From contig URXH01000012.1 of NCBI GenBank assembly GCA_900551675.1, forward strand, positions 1 through 30,572: 30,572 nucleotides of DNA, in the 5' to 3' direction. Shown here one piece after another: positions 1 to 8,004 of this stretch (position 1 is the first letter of the stretch; every line of letters begins with the position of its first letter). Origin of the DNA: an uncultured bacterium. Its GTDB lineage: Bacteria; Cyanobacteriota; Vampirovibrionia; Gastranaerophilales; Gastranaerophilaceae. Under the pieces are notes generated by a model. The model was not told where the DNA came from. It saw nothing but the letters and a program-made list of their open reading frames with translations, and searched no databases. Made by a program: the position numbers and the translations under genes.

Positions 1-4
1 TTAA

Positions 5-64
5 AATAATTACTATCCTAATCCGATGCTTCATCCTGGAGACAAATTAAATCTTGCAGCTTAA
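5..64 (+). pseudogene. possible C-terminal remnant of a LysM-domain protein
   Basis: The frame ending at the TAA at 62-64 reads NNYYPNPMLHPGDKLNLAA, which resembles the end of a LysM repeat (xPxxIxPGxxLxI). LysM domains bind peptidoglycan or chitin-like glycans. However, the codon at 2-4 in the same frame is TAA, so inside this window the frame is only 19 codons long and has no start. Either this is a decayed C-terminus, or the resemblance is accidental. The terminator at 77-109 lies just after the stop, as expected behind a real gene end. Confidence is low. Confidence 0.25.
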
Positions 65-76
65 TTAATAAAAACG

Positions 77-109
77 AAAAGACCGCTTGTCAAAAGCGGT
101 CTTTTTTTA
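77..109 (+). terminator. intrinsic terminator
   Basis: An inverted repeat (AAGACCGCTT at about 79-88 with AAGCGGTCTT at about 94-103) is followed by a run of T to 108. A-rich sequence before the stem lets it work in both directions. It fits the end of a plus-strand unit entering from the left edge. Confidence 0.85.
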
Positions 110-186
110 TTAACTACAGTAGTTGTTACGCTTCTTATCGAACAATGACAAAAATATATTAAGCAAAACAGATGCGAGGGAAAAGA

Positions 187-212
187 AGATCCTGAAACAA
201 GTTCAGGATGAC
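187..212 (-). repeat. 26-base palindromic repeat, copy 1
   Basis: Read on the minus strand it is GTC, an 8-base arm, a 5-base loop, the complementary arm and CT. The plus-strand arms are ATCCTGAA (189-196) and TTCAGGAT (202-209). It belongs to the same dispersed family as the elements at 5702, 6640, 7963 and 8005. It lies between the terminator at 77-109 and the 3' side of the aldolase gene, in otherwise empty sequence. Confidence 0.7.
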
Positions 213-239
213 GATAATACCTGAGTGCATAGACATGCA

Positions 240-333
240 AAAGCGCCTTTAAAATATATTGAAATTAATTCAGTATAATTAAAAGCGCTTTATACAATTC
301 TTTAAGCCGTCATGGGTGGAGCGGCTACGCTCC
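240..333 (-). terminator. weak hairpins downstream of the aldolase gene
   Basis: Directly after the aldolase stop codon, on the minus strand, is a 6-bp hairpin (GGAGCG at 318-323 with CGCTCC at 328-333). Further on, AAAGCGC (about 241-247) can pair with GCGCTTT (285-291) across a long AT-rich loop. Neither has the compact stem plus long T run of a textbook terminator. They are the only candidates for ending aldolase transcription before the opposed terminator at 77-109. Confidence 0.35.
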
Positions 334-1293
334 TTAGTCTTTTGCGTGGCCTGCAGTTCCAAGAACGTCGCGCATTTTGTGCATAACCATTTCTTTAACA
401 GCAGTTCTGCCCGGTCCCATATATTCTCTAGGATCGAATTTTTCAGGATGTTCAACAAAGAATTCTCTGATTGTTGAAGTCATAGCCAATCTCAAGTCTG
501 TATCAATGTTGATTTTAGCAACACCGTGTTTAGAAGCGTAGTTAAGCATATCTTCCGGAACACCTTGAGCGTCAGGCAGCTGACCGCCGAACTTATTACA
601 TTTAGCAACGAATTCAGCAGGAACTGATGAAGATCCGTGCAATACTAACGGATAGTCATAGCCTACAACTTCATTTACTGCTTTTTTAATTTCAGCGAGT
701 CTTTCAAAGTCTAATTTAGCTTCGCCTTTGAATTTGTAAGCACCGTGAGAAGTTCCGATAGCAACTGCTAAAGAGTCGCATCCTGTTTCTTTTACAAATC
801 TTGCAGCTTCTTCAGGATCGGTGTATGTTGAATCTTTTGCATGAACTTTAACATCATCTTCAACACCTGCAAGTTTTCCGAGTTCAGCTTCAACAGAAAC
901 TCCGCGCTGATGAGCGTAATCAACAACCTGTTTAGTTAATTTGATGTTTTCTTCTAACGGGAATCTGGAACCGTCAATCATAACAGAAGAAAATCCGCCG
1001 TCAATACAAGCTTTACAAATATCAAAATCAGCACCGTGATCGAGGTGTAAAGCGATAGGAACTGTAGTTGTAGCTAAAGCAGCTTCAACCAGTTTAATTA
1101 AGTAAGTTTGGTTAGCGTATTTTCTTGCGCCTGCAGAAACCTGTAAAATGATAGGTGATTGAGTTTCTTCAGCGGCTTCTGCAATACCTTGCAAAATTTC
1201 CATGTTGTTAACGTTGTAAGCACCAATAGCATATTTCCCTGCGAGTGCTTTTTTGAACATTTCTCCTGTTCCAACTAATTTTCTTTCACTCAT
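334..1293 (-). CDS. fba: class II fructose-bisphosphate aldolase
   Basis: It cleaves fructose 1,6-bisphosphate to dihydroxyacetone phosphate and glyceraldehyde 3-phosphate (reversible), in cytosolic glycolysis and gluconeogenesis. The 319-residue protein has the zinc-dependent class II barrel throughout: LHLDHG (catalytic Asp85, zinc ligand His86), GGFSSVMIDGS (99-109), the E-x-E motif VSVEAELG (132-139), GTSHGAYK (zinc ligand His183), LVLHGSSSVP (zinc ligand His219) and the phosphate-binding stretch KINIDTDLRLA (260-270). Length fits the family. The start is supported by AGAAGGAG a few bases upstream on the minus strand. It stands alone, divergent from the gene at 1575. Some relatives act on tagatose bisphosphate, but the GSSSVP and NIDTD segments fit Fba. 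Assignment is very secure. Confidence 0.96.
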   Translation of the reverse strand: MSERKLVGTGEMFKKALAGKYAIGAYNVNNMEILQGIAEAAEETQSPIILQVSAGARKYANQTYLIKLVEAALATTTVPIALHLDHGADFDICKACIDGGFSSVMIDGSRFPLEENIKLTKQVVDYAHQRGVSVEAELGKLAGVEDDVKVHAKDSTYTDPEEAARFVKETGCDSLAVAIGTSHGAYKFKGEAKLDFERLAEIKKAVNEVVGYDYPLVLHGSSSVPAEFVAKCNKFGGQLPDAQGVPEDMLNYASKHGVAKINIDTDLRLAMTSTIREFFVEHPEKFDPREYMGPGRTAVKEMVMHKMRDVLGTAGHAKD

Positions 1294-1321
1294 TTGAGTT
1301 CTCCTTCTTTTATACTAATTG

Positions 1322-1335
1322 CTGACACCTGTCAG
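1322..1335. promoter_or_regulatory. 14-base palindrome in the fba leader
   Basis: CTGACACCTGTCAG is a 5-bp inverted repeat with a 4-base centre, placed between the candidate fba promoter and the ribosome site AGAAGGAG. It could be an operator for a dimeric repressor or a small leader hairpin. No second copy was noticed in the window. Confidence 0.3.
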
Positions 1336-1354
1336 ACTTATTTTTGAGAAAGTT

Positions 1355-1384
1355 TAAATACATTAATTTAAGTACACATGTAAA
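1355..1384 (-). promoter_or_regulatory. candidate sigma70-type promoter for fba
   Basis: On the minus strand TTTACA (1379-1384) and TATTTA (1355-1360) are separated by 18 bases. Transcription would start about 50 bases before the aldolase ATG. The leader then contains the small inverted repeat CTGAC-ACCT-GTCAG (1322-1335). Other promoters in the window also use TTTACA as the -35 element, which raises the plausibility. Confidence 0.45.
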
Positions 1385-1442
1385 GTACAACAAACAAAAA
1401 CACGGTGCAAGTGTAAAGAAATATTAATATCGTATATACTAT

Positions 1443-1472
1443 TTTACAAATCCGAAAATGAGTTGTTATAAT
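1443..1472 (+). promoter_or_regulatory. candidate promoter for the gene at 1575
   Basis: TTTACA (1443-1448) and TATAAT (1467-1472) are 18 bases apart, a good sigma70-type pair. The start point would be near 1480, giving a leader of roughly 95 bases that is rich in A and T. Confidence 0.55.
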
Positions 1473-1574
1473 AGGCTTGTAAGGGTTTAATGAAAAAAAA
1501 GAATAGCAAAAAAATTTTTTAGTTGCTTTAAAAAATTATATATGGTGAAAAATTAAGAAAACGGAGTTAAGACT

Positions 1575-2717
1575 ATGACAATCAGACCAGTAACATCTGT
1601 AAATTTGACAAACAGTTACAATCAAGTGAATTTTAGGGGAAGAAGAAAAAATGTATCAGACAACGCGGGACCTTCAAGAATAACAGTTCCTCACCGTCTG
1701 GCAGTACCTTTGGCGGCAACGGTGCTCGCAATGTGTCCGATGGCAAATGCTTCCGCTGTTCAATCTGAAATGTCTGAATTTGATTCTCCTGCAAAGATTG
1801 AAATGGTTGAATCTCCGAATGTATCAGAAGGAAACGAAACAGTTGTTGCGTCAAAAACTTTTCCGTCTGTTAAGGGGCCAAAATTTGAAACAATAACTCC
1901 TAAGATAACTCTTATAAATACAAAAGGCGGTTCAGGTTTTGATAAGATAGTTTACTCTGAAAGTGTAAGTGAAGATGGCAGACATATAATGGACTTGGAC
2001 TATAAGATATCTGCTTTAAACAGGGCAAATTATACTCTTTTTGGAGATGACGGCTCCAAAGCAAATACTTTGACTTTTTACGATATTGAATTGATAAATG
2101 AAAAATCTTTTGTCAAATCTGCCCCGATGTATTCAGATATTACCAGTGAAATGAAAAACTATATTGAGAATGCATTGAAATCGGTAGATAATAATGCTGA
2201 TATAAAGATAAATACTTATGATGTCGGTTTGCGTCAGACTAATATGAGCTTGCAAAATGTCCCTAACGGAGATATTTTGAAAGATGCTCAACCGTTTGAA
2301 AATTTCGGGTCTTTGGAAGGCTCTTCAAGTATTACGACTAAAAACGGAACTTATACAATAGGTTTTTATTCAAAAGATAATAATCCGGATGACGCAGAAC
2401 TTGTAACGGTTAAAAAAGAGGGGTATCCTGAACTTCAGGTCAAAGGGGTTTATGTAAATAATGCTTATTTTAATAAGAATGACAGTAATCCTCAAAAGCT
2501 TTTATACGGTTCTGTTTATTTATTAGGTAAAGATAATAATGGGCATCGTAAGCATTATTTCCTAATAGATGATGATTTGACTGCTAAGCTTATTGCTATT
2601 TTTGAACAGCCGGCATTTAAAAATGCTCTTGAATATGTTGATATGAGGAATAAAATTAATAATTATTCGGCTGTACCATTTAATAAATGTATATTAGCAA
2701 ATTTAGATGATGAATAA
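1575..2717 (+). CDS. unknown protein with N-terminal NFRGR tag and one hydrophobic segment
   Basis: A 380-residue protein of no family I recognise. It starts with a polar stretch containing QVNFRGRRKN (17-26), then a positively charged run and one hydrophobic segment (about 42-58, LAVPLAATVLAMCPMANASA) that could be an internal signal or a membrane anchor. The rest is soluble-looking, with mixed alpha/beta composition and few cysteines. The ATG is preceded by GGAG (1563-1566) at about 8 bases, and a good promoter lies at 1443-1472. The F-R-G-R tag is like the ISFQGR at the start of the protein at 16362-16958. I know such tags from lineage-restricted Gastranaerophilales-type proteins, but not their function. 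It is followed by another lineage-type gene in the same direction. Confidence 0.8.
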   Translation: MTIRPVTSVNLTNSYNQVNFRGRRKNVSDNAGPSRITVPHRLAVPLAATVLAMCPMANASAVQSEMSEFDSPAKIEMVESPNVSEGNETVVASKTFPSVKGPKFETITPKITLINTKGGSGFDKIVYSESVSEDGRHIMDLDYKISALNRANYTLFGDDGSKANTLTFYDIELINEKSFVKSAPMYSDITSEMKNYIENALKSVDNNADIKINTYDVGLRQTNMSLQNVPNGDILKDAQPFENFGSLEGSSSITTKNGTYTIGFYSKDNNPDDAELVTVKKEGYPELQVKGVYVNNAYFNKNDSNPQKLLYGSVYLLGKDNNGHRKHYFLIDDDLTAKLIAIFEQPAFKNALEYVDMRNKINNYSAVPFNKCILANLDDE

Positions 2718-2811
2718 TAATTATTAACAATTGTAAATTTTTTATATCATGTTGAAATAGCCTGATTTTGCATGTTTTTACATGTGTAGTGAGAAAAGCA
2801 GAGAGTTTATA

Positions 2812-5586
2812 ATGTCAATAATAGATAACAGCAGTAATATAAATAAACTTACAAGTAGTTCCTTGAACACTGCATCTGTGCCAAGCCAGCAAAGTAGTGC
2901 TTCTGCTTCTCCGCTTCCTTTGGTTGATATACAAAAGCAGGAATTATTAAAAAAATTAGGTATTACTCTTGAACAATATGAAGCTTTAAAAGCTCGGGTG
3001 CCTGATTTTGATACTTTTAGCTTGGATAAACAGGCTGAAATAATTACTTCTTTAAATACTGAAAAAGTAAAAACTGTTCAAAATACTTCTGAACAGGAAG
3101 AAGCTGCTCAACCTAAAACTGAAAAACAGATTTATAACGAAAAAAATCCTGATGCAAAAGTTGAAGATTGTTATTTGGCTTTTACAAAAAATACTTATAT
3201 TTATGGAATAAAAGGCAAGAATGGGAATATTATAGCGCAGTCTCATTCTGAAGAAGATTGGAATAAGCTTTCAAATGCGGAAAAACAAGCAGAGATAGAA
3301 AAAATAAAAGCTTTTATTGATAAAGATGAAAGATTAAAGAATGTAAAAGAAGTTTTTGTTTCTGCAACTGAGAAGAATAAAAATTTGAAAGAAGCTGCTG
3401 CTGATTCTGTTATGCGCGGAATCCAAACAGCAGAATTTAATGATGTTTCATATATTGAATTTTTGCAGAAAGATGAATATGAAAGATTAGATCTTGAAAA
3501 TGAATATTTATTAGATCAAGAAAGTGTTAATAAAAATAACTTAAACGCATCTGACCGAGCACGAATGAAAGAATTTGTAACTCTTAAAGAACAGGTTGGC
3601 AAAATTGTTTCTGCAAAAATTGGTGAAGATGTTACAAATAATCTTGATATGTCTGATGTCGGCAAATACATGAGATATTACAATTTGGACAAAGCAGAGC
3701 TTAAGCGTAATGCGATTTTAGATAAACCGGCTGAATCAAGAACTGCCAAAGAAATAGATTTTATAAATAATTTCCAAAATCTGGAAGTTACCCGTAATAA
3801 AGCAAAAGCTCAAAAACTATTATCATTGCAAGATGAATTGGATTCCTATGAAACAAAGCTCCAGAACGGGCAAGAATTGTCCACAGAAGAAAAGGCTGCT
3901 TATAATTCTATAAAACAATATTTCTCCGGTGCTGAGGCAAAATATTTGAAGAAGTTTGCGGCAGAATTTTTACCGCAGCCTAAAACGGATTATGAAAAAT
4001 CAGTTGCTTCTGATGTAGAAAATTTTCAATCACAGACTAAAGATTTTGTGAATGGCTCTGACCTGGAAACAGCTGCTGCTCTTAGTTTTTTAGAAACAAG
4101 AACTAAAGGAATGCCAGAAAAAGATAAGGCTAAGTATCTAGATACATTTTTTAAATTTTATAATACGGAAGCAGCTGTAAATCTCTACGGTGGTTATGCT
4201 AAACAGTATAAGAATTTATGGGATAATAACTGTCATTTGGATAAACAGGTTAACAATCTTATAAGTGCATCTCTTGAAGACCAGAAGAAAGTTGAAAATA
4301 ATATAAAGTCTTTAGCTAATTCAAATGATCCTATGTCTACGAAATATGCTGCAGTGTTAACTATAACAGGTAGTAATAATCTTGGAAAATCCTGCAATCC
4401 GGAAGATGATGATCATAAACTTAGTTGGAATAATCATTCATCGAAATTTAAGGATGCTGATGTTCAAATAGCATCTCAAAAAATGAATGAAACTATAGTT
4501 GATGAAGACAAACAAAATCAAGCAGTTATAACATTACAGAGCAGTGAAAATGCCACGGAAGAATTGCAGTTATATGCCTCTGATAATGCTGATAAGTTAA
4601 AAGGTAAAGCCCAATTAACTTCATTAGATATCGCAACGGGTAAATCTGATAACGCTCTTAAAAGAGCTGCTGAAAATGGTATTTTTTCAAGATTAGAGAA
4701 AGAAAACCAACAGCAGGCAATGGCTTTAGAACACCAAAGATTGGAAGAACGCTTAGATAAAGAAGAAGCTGTAAAATATTCAAATATGCTGGCTGATCAG
4801 ATAAAGGATTGCCATAAAGATAACCAGCTTGCTATGCATAATGAAATGATGACTTCTAAATATTCGGAAGTTCAGGAACATGTTGCAGGTAATATCAAAG
4901 ATTACGATCCTACAGTGCAGACCAAAGCTCTTGAAACAGTATTAGCATCCGGTAACGAAAAGGCTATAGAAGCGGCTGCAGAAAGTGTCAAGTATTCTCC
5001 TGACTGCGTTAAATCTGAAATGGCAGAAGTTATTGAAGCTTATGCTTCCGATAATGCAATTCAGGCAGACAGCGCTATACTTGAACAATTTGCTGATTTA
5101 TTACCTTTGCAAGCAAAAACAATTCAGGAAAAGATTGCGAGCGGTCAGATTTTATCAGAAAATGAACTTTCAACTCTTTCCGTTACTGAAAGAAGAAATT
5201 ATTTCGCTTCATTCTTCAAAAAACTTCCGGTTGACAAAAAAATCAAACTGCTTGCTTCAATGCCTGATTCACAGAAAAAGACAGTGTATACACTCATAGC
5301 AAGAACAGATTCTGCTTTATTCAATGCAATTATCAAGGACAAAGACAGAGCCGATCAATTGTTATCAATGGGGCTGCCGGAAGATGTAAATAACAAAATT
5401 AAAGGTGTTGTCAGCTTTTTAGCTGTATCTGATATAGGTTATCAAAATATCGCCGCAAAATATGATATTGCATACGATAATAATGATGAAGTAGCGGAGA
5501 AAGATAAAAAATATGCGACAAAACCCGAAGATTTTGATACTAAAGAAATTTATAAAAAAGACAAAAAAGGTAATATCCTTGCATAA
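2812..5586 (+). CDS. very large helical/coiled-coil unknown protein
   Basis: About 924 residues, rich in Lys, Glu, Gln, Asn and Ala, with no signal peptide, no transmembrane segment and almost no cysteine. It begins with a Ser/Thr-rich tail (about 1-40), then a helical segment LLKKLGITLEQYEALKARVP, long charged helical stretches with heptad character, and alanine-rich repeats late in the protein (ASGNEKAIEAAAES, EVIEAYASDNAIQ) that look like an alpha-solenoid. No catalytic motif is visible. The ATG at 2812 (MSIIDNSSN) is preferred because GAGAG lies just upstream; an in-frame ATG at 2782 would add ten residues and has no ribosome site. The strong terminator at 5616-5645 closes the unit. A structural, surface or secreted effector-like role is possible but unproven. 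Confidence 0.8.
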   Translation: MSIIDNSSNINKLTSSSLNTASVPSQQSSASASPLPLVDIQKQELLKKLGITLEQYEALKARVPDFDTFSLDKQAEIITSLNTEKVKTVQNTSEQEEAAQPKTEKQIYNEKNPDAKVEDCYLAFTKNTYIYGIKGKNGNIIAQSHSEEDWNKLSNAEKQAEIEKIKAFIDKDERLKNVKEVFVSATEKNKNLKEAAADSVMRGIQTAEFNDVSYIEFLQKDEYERLDLENEYLLDQESVNKNNLNASDRARMKEFVTLKEQVGKIVSAKIGEDVTNNLDMSDVGKYMRYYNLDKAELKRNAILDKPAESRTAKEIDFINNFQNLEVTRNKAKAQKLLSLQDELDSYETKLQNGQELSTEEKAAYNSIKQYFSGAEAKYLKKFAAEFLPQPKTDYEKSVASDVENFQSQTKDFVNGSDLETAAALSFLETRTKGMPEKDKAKYLDTFFKFYNTEAAVNLYGGYAKQYKNLWDNNCHLDKQVNNLISASLEDQKKVENNIKSLANSNDPMSTKYAAVLTITGSNNLGKSCNPEDDDHKLSWNNHSSKFKDADVQIASQKMNETIVDEDKQNQAVITLQSSENATEELQLYASDNADKLKGKAQLTSLDIATGKSDNALKRAAENGIFSRLEKENQQQAMALEHQRLEERLDKEEAVKYSNMLADQIKDCHKDNQLAMHNEMMTSKYSEVQEHVAGNIKDYDPTVQTKALETVLASGNEKAIEAAAESVKYSPDCVKSEMAEVIEAYASDNAIQADSAILEQFADLLPLQAKTIQEKIASGQILSENELSTLSVTERRNYFASFFKKLPVDKKIKLLASMPDSQKKTVYTLIARTDSALFNAIIKDKDRADQLLSMGLPEDVNNKIKGVVSFLAVSDIGYQNIAAKYDIAYDNNDEVAEKDKKYATKPEDFDTKEIYKKDKKGNILA

Positions 5587-5615
5587 AAGATTGAAATTGT
5601 AGTTTGTGAAAAACG

Positions 5616-5645
5616 AAAAGCCTCTTTTAAAGAGGCTTTTTTGTT
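5616..5645 (+). terminator. intrinsic terminator after the large helical protein
   Basis: A 10-bp perfect stem (AAAAGCCTCT at 5616-5625 with AGAGGCTTTT at 5631-5640, loop TTTAA) is followed by further T. It lies 30 bases after the stop codon at 5586. Confidence 0.9.
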
Positions 5646-5701
5646 CTTGATTTTTTGTCTTTTTTATATTTTAATATTCTTACAGCGATTTTGTTTTTTT
5701 T

Positions 5702-5727
5702 GTCATTCTGAATTTGTTTCGGAATCT
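5702..5727 (+). repeat. 26-base palindromic repeat, copy 2
   Basis: Form GTC, ATTCTGAA (5705-5712), 5-base loop, TTCGGAAT (5718-5725, one G-T wobble), CT. It sits in the intergenic space just upstream of ispH. Confidence 0.7.
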
Positions 5728-5770
5728 CAATAATATATCGCAAGTTCCATAGAAAGAAGACAATTTTAAA

Positions 5771-6649
5771 TTGCCCGAAAAAATAGCAAAAGAAATTAAA
5801 TTAGCCAGATATGCCGGTTTTTGTTACGGCGTGAAAAGAGCTGTAGAAACCGTTAAAAAGTTAAAGGCTGAAAACCCTGATAAAAATGTTTTTGTTTTGG
5901 GGGAACTTATTCATAACACACATGTTATTCATGAACTTGAAAAACTCGGGATAAAAACTTTAACAGAAATCCCTGAACATGGAGACGGTATCTGTGTTAT
6001 AAGAAGCCATGGCGAAAGCCCGCAGGTTATTGAAAAAATTAAACAGGCGGGATTTGAACCTGTTGATTTGACCTGTCCTGACGTTAAAAAAGTGCAGCAG
6101 AAAGCAGTTGAACTTGCAAAAGAAGGATATTTTTTGGTAATAGTAGGCAAATCAGAACATCCGGAAGTTATTGCAATAAGAGCAAATGCGGAGTTATGGA
6201 GCACGAATGTCGTTGTTGCTGCATCAGTTGAGCAGTTGAAAGAATTTGAAGCGCAGATAAAAGCTCATAAGCGTGTGGGAGTTGTTGTGCAGACAACTCA
6301 ACGGCTTACGACTTTGAATTCCATAGTTGAATATTTAACCTCAATAGCTAAAGAAATTCATATTGCAAACACGATTTGTCAAAGTACTGCTTTGCGTCAG
6401 AAGGAAGCAAGGCAACTTGCGGATGAAAGCGATTTGGTTATTGTTGTTGGTTCTAAAAAAAGTGCTAATACAACGCATTTGGCGGAAATTTTAAAAGATA
6501 TTACAAAGACAATTCATATTGAAAATGCTGAAGAATTGGATTTATATAAAGATTTAATTAACAATGCGCAAAAAATTGCGGTTACTGCAGGAGCTTCAAC
6601 CCCGCAGGATATTATTGAAAAAGTTATAAATGTCTTAAAGTCATTCTGA
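5771..6649 (+). CDS. ispH: 4-hydroxy-3-methylbut-2-enyl diphosphate reductase
   Basis: Last step of the MEP isoprenoid pathway: the iron-sulfur enzyme reduces HMBPP to IPP and DMAPP. The 292-residue protein has the three cluster-ligand cysteines: C18 in AGFCYGVKRA, C102 in DLTCPDVKK and C203 in NTICQSTALRQ. It also has the substrate-site segments LGELIHNTHV, IRSHGESP, GKSEHPE, VVQTTQ and GSKKSANTTHL, and the terminal TAGASTP. The start is TTG at 5771; no ATG precedes the first conserved motif, and an A/G-rich GAAAGAAGA lies about 10 bases upstream. The last two codons and the stop codon are supplied by a palindromic repeat copy that begins at 6640. rpsA follows 60 bases later; an ispH-rpsA pairing, sometimes a fusion, is known in Firmicutes, so the order is a familiar one. 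Confidence 0.96.
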   Translation: MPEKIAKEIKLARYAGFCYGVKRAVETVKKLKAENPDKNVFVLGELIHNTHVIHELEKLGIKTLTEIPEHGDGICVIRSHGESPQVIEKIKQAGFEPVDLTCPDVKKVQQKAVELAKEGYFLVIVGKSEHPEVIAIRANAELWSTNVVVAASVEQLKEFEAQIKAHKRVGVVVQTTQRLTTLNSIVEYLTSIAKEIHIANTICQSTALRQKEARQLADESDLVIVVGSKKSANTTHLAEILKDITKTIHIENAEELDLYKDLINNAQKIAVTAGASTPQDIIEKVINVLKSF

Positions 6650-6665
6650 ACTTGATTCAGAATCT
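6640..6665 (+). repeat. 26-base palindromic repeat, copy 3, overlapping the end of ispH
   Basis: GTC, ATTCTGAA (6643-6650), CTTGA, TTCAGAAT (6656-6663), CT: a perfect 8-bp stem. It overlaps the 3' end of ispH, so the codons TCA TTC TGA (6641-6649) that end the protein lie within the element. Confidence 0.8.
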
Positions 6666-6709
6666 GTTAAAATTGAATTACTATCTTATAAGAAAGGAAA
6701 AAATAAAAA

Positions 6710-7786
6710 ATGACAGCAACATTAGAAAAAACAAACTTAGACGAATTTGAAAGATTATTGGAAGAATCTTTTTCAAAATCTTATTCAGTAGCCGATATTG
6801 TAGAAGGCACAGTTATGAAAAAAGAAAGCGACGGATATTTAATCAGCGTTAAAGGTGCTAAAACAGAAGCTTTCTTACCATCAAAAGAGATTTCATCTTC
6901 TGAAGGTGCAGACAATCTTGAAGTAGGTGATGAAAGAGAATTCTATGTATTAAAAGAAGAAAACGATGAAGAAGGTATGATTCTTTCTCTTAAAAGACTT
7001 GCTAATGCTCAGGCATGGGCTCAGCTTAATGATGCAAAAGTTCAAGGTGATACTATACTTGCTAAAGTTGTTTCTATCGTTAAAGGCGGAGTGCTGGTTG
7101 ACGTTGCAGATTTAAAAGGTTTTATTCCTTCTTCTCAATTGAGAACCGGTACACCTTTTGACGGTTTGATTGATACAAAAATCGAAGTTAAAGTTCTGGA
7201 AGCTGATCCGAAAAAGAACAAATTAATCTTATCTCAAAGACAGGCAGTAGCAGAACAGAGAGATCAGGTTGTTGATAATATTCTTTCTGAACTAGAAGAA
7301 GACCAGATTGTAAAAGGCGAGGTCGTAAGAATTGCTGATTTTGGTGCATTTGTTGATATCAACGGTATTGACGGACTTCTTCCGATTTCCGAAATTTCAT
7401 GGTCAAGAATTAAACACCCTTCTGATGTAATTTCTCTTGGTGAAACAATAGAAGTTAAAATTATCAAAATTGATAACGAATTAAAGAGAATTTCTCTGTC
7501 TTTAAAAAGAATGGGCGAAGATCCATGGCAGCAAATTGAAGGTCAGTTTGAAGAAGGTCAGATTATAACAGGTACTGTTAACAAGGTAACCGGTTTCGGT
7601 GCATTTATTAACATTTTCCCGGGAGTTGAAGCATTATTGCCTGTTTCTGAAATGGCAGAAGAAAATGTTAATCCTTTTAATGCTTTCAAAGTCGGCGACA
7701 GTGTAGAAGTTTTAATTAAGAAATTCACACCGCAAGAACACAGAATTGCGCTGAGCATTAAAGATATTAACAAAGACGCTGAATAG
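6710..7786 (+). CDS. rpsA: 30S ribosomal protein S1 (four S1 domains)
   Basis: RNA-binding protein that brings mRNA to the 30S subunit. The 358 residues hold four S1 (OB-fold) repeats at about 28-96, 110-178, 197-265 and 282-350. Repeats 3 and 4 carry the usual GxVxxxxxFGAFVDI/FINI and GLLPISE/ALLPVSE signatures; repeats 1 and 2 are more diverged (GTVMKKESDGYLISV, AKVVSIVKGGVLVDV). It is shorter than the six-domain proteobacterial form and matches the short S1 proteins of Cyanobacteria and Firmicutes. An AGAAAGGA ribosome site lies about 11 bases before the ATG. A hairpin at 7804-7828 follows the stop codon, and its loop also carries the -35 box of the next gene's promoter. Confidence 0.93.
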   Translation: MTATLEKTNLDEFERLLEESFSKSYSVADIVEGTVMKKESDGYLISVKGAKTEAFLPSKEISSSEGADNLEVGDEREFYVLKEENDEEGMILSLKRLANAQAWAQLNDAKVQGDTILAKVVSIVKGGVLVDVADLKGFIPSSQLRTGTPFDGLIDTKIEVKVLEADPKKNKLILSQRQAVAEQRDQVVDNILSELEEDQIVKGEVVRIADFGAFVDINGIDGLLPISEISWSRIKHPSDVISLGETIEVKIIKIDNELKRISLSLKRMGEDPWQQIEGQFEEGQIITGTVNKVTGFGAFINIFPGVEALLPVSEMAEENVNPFNAFKVGDSVEVLIKKFTPQEHRIALSIKDINKDAE

Positions 7787-7803
7787 CATTGGATTTTATA
7801 AGT

Positions 7804-7834
7804 AAAGCGGGCTTGAAAAGTCCGCTTTATTTTG
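7804..7834 (+). terminator. rpsA terminator
   Basis: AAAGCGG (7804-7810) pairs with CCGCTTT (7822-7828), followed by ATTTTG. The T run is short, so it may leak. The loop CTTGAAAAG contains TTGAAA, which also fits the -35 element of the promoter at 7813-7841. Confidence 0.6.
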
Positions 7835-7841
7835 TTATAAT
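7813..7841 (+). promoter_or_regulatory. strong candidate promoter for the prepilin locus
   Basis: TTGAAA (7813-7818), a 17-base spacer and an extended -10 TGT-TATAAT (7833-7841) make one of the best sigma70-type promoters in the window. Transcription would start near 7848. The ribosome site GGAGGGG (7861-7867) and ATG (7874) follow at once. Confidence 0.65.
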
Positions 7842-7860
7842 AAAAAAGGTATTACGAAAT

Positions 7861-7921
7861 GGAGGGGAGCAGTATGAGATTATTACGAAATGTAAATCGG
7901 GGGGGGGGCATTCTCAGCTGA
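7861..7921 (+). other. ribosome site, ATG and G10 tract: possible phase-variable start of the prepilin gene
   Basis: GGAGGGG (7861-7867) stands 6 bases before ATG (7874). Translation gives MRLLRNVNRGGGILS and stops at TGA 7919-7921. A run of ten G (7899-7908) lies inside this short frame. Adding one G (or losing two) would join the ATG to the open frame that runs without a stop to the prepilin end at 8928, giving MRLLRNVNRGGGHSQL and onward, about 351 residues. An 11-base direct repeat (ATTACGAAATG at 7851-7861 and 7882-7892) flanks the ribosome site and ATG. Seen directly: the frames and the tract. Inference: slipped-strand switching. A miscounted homopolymer in the assembly would give the same picture. 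Confidence 0.6.
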
Positions 7922-7962
7922 CTTGTGGCAAGAAGGCTGTAAGTCAAGTCTTATACAGTAAT

Positions 7963-7988
7963 GTCATTGCGCATTTATTGCGCAATCT
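7963..7988 (+). repeat. 26-base palindromic repeat, copy 4
   Basis: GTC, ATTGCGCA (7966-7973), TTTAT, TGCGCAAT (7979-7986), CT: the same 26-base frame as copies 1-3 but with different, still complementary arms. It lies inside the open frame upstream of the prepilin. Confidence 0.7.
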
Positions 7989-8004
7989 GGAATATGTCAT
8001 AAAA

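Noticed and set aside
4985..5299. 104-codon plus-strand frame inside the large helical protein
   Set aside because: It lies in another frame of a long, better supported gene and has no ribosome site; it is a shadow frame.
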